A stretch of 59,349 nucleotides of DNA. It comes from an uncultured Lachnospiraceae bacterium (lineage in GTDB: Bacteria > Bacillota > Clostridia > Lachnospirales > Lachnospiraceae). Under the pieces are notes generated by a model. That model made no database searches. It was not told the origin of the DNA and was given only the letters and a program-made list of their open reading frames with translations. Each line of letters starts with the position of its first letter. Position 1 is the stretch's first letter. The position numbers and the translations under genes are program-made. Positions 59,282-59,349 of this stretch are shown here, in pieces. Location of the stretch: NCBI GenBank assembly GCA_947626285.1, contig CANQRR010000017.1:1-59349 (forward strand), given 5' to 3'.

Positions 59282-59349
59282 TTAGTGAATTTCACCGAAC
59301 GCCCTTGCAGGGATTGTCAATGCCACGGTAAACGCACTTCCGTTCGTTA
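59282..59349 (-). CDS. C-terminal fragment of a probable histidine kinase (cut by window edge)
   Basis: The minus strand has 21 sense codons ending at TAA (59282-59284). They read TNGSAFTVALTIPARAFGEIH. NGSAFTVALTIP fits the GNGSTFTVTLPL-type last strand of the HATPase domain. The frame is 36 bases upstream of the helicase start. The remainder lies beyond the window, so it could be another ATPase or protein. Confidence 0.45.
   Translation of the reverse strand, partial: TNGSAFTVALTIPARAFGEIH

Noticed and set aside
1-59349. CRISPR array or intact insertion sequence
   Set aside because: No regularly spaced repeats and no gene with intact transposase motifs were seen; the only relative (48332-48862) lacks catalytic residues.

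Overview
The window looks like chromosome from a moderately GC-rich member of the Bacillota, most likely a Lachnospiraceae-type gut Clostridium. The evidence is the company of genes: DUF6110, DUF2325, FakB/DegV, a single-chain purine synthetase of the large clostridial type, a BspA-like leucine-rich repeat protein, NHLP/NHLM-type exporters, strong AGGAGG ribosome sites and TTGACA/TATAAT promoters. The species call is inference. Most genes lie on the minus strand.

Layout. 1-125 is the start of an ABC ATPase gene cut by the edge. 221-3866 is a metal-homeostasis region: a P-type ATPase, DUF6110, a 26-residue membrane peptide and a long structured leader, preceded by a DtxR-type regulator and DUF2325 gene whose promoter carries two DtxR-like palindromes. 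3889-5593 is a two-component locus wrecked by a deletion that joins the response regulator to the kinase, next to its probable exported target. 5644-9509 holds a PfkB kinase, a DegV protein and a GH32 sucrose/fructan hydrolase. 9537-11473 is a compact XRE / ImmA-IrrE / PIN-like cassette with its own promoter and two palindromes. 11554-17667 is transport and housekeeping (SDF symporter with an extra N-terminal domain, PNPOx protein, AEC carrier, NadE, Hsp33). 17766-18384 is a MNT/HEPN toxin-antitoxin pair. 18619-22521 has a heavy-metal permease, a MATE pump and a sugar-isomerase-like gene.

22543-28388 is the most unusual stretch. It holds two NHLP-type ABC exporters, the first with a C39 domain that has lost its catalytic Cys and His, and they converge on a stand-alone reverse transcriptase. 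Between them are about 300 bases packed with inverted repeats, and part of this forms the structured 3' tail of the reverse transcriptase transcript. No precursor peptide is visible.

28484-46400 contains a DUF362 ferredoxin-like protein, ValS, a 1493-residue secreted gluzincin/LRR protein, PepT, a MacB-like tripartite exporter, an IbrB/IbrA (ParB-like/PAPS-reductase-like) pair, a fructokinase, an HD-GYP response regulator and an Hpt protein. tRNA-Val and tRNA-Met follow at 46624-46783. 46852-59349 has a PAP2 membrane protein, a lipoprotein, a degenerate REP-type transposase relative, a CapA-like protein, PurL/Q, a cyclophilin, a Cas4-like-nuclease/XPD-type helicase, and the last codons of what is probably a histidine kinase.

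The GH32 hydrolase and the two PfkB kinases suggest sucrose/fructan use. The many small cassettes (XRE-ImmA-PIN, MNT-HEPN, reverse transcriptase, Ibr pair, degenerate transposase relative) mark this as a partly accessory region. No CRISPR array, intact insertion sequence or prophage was seen.
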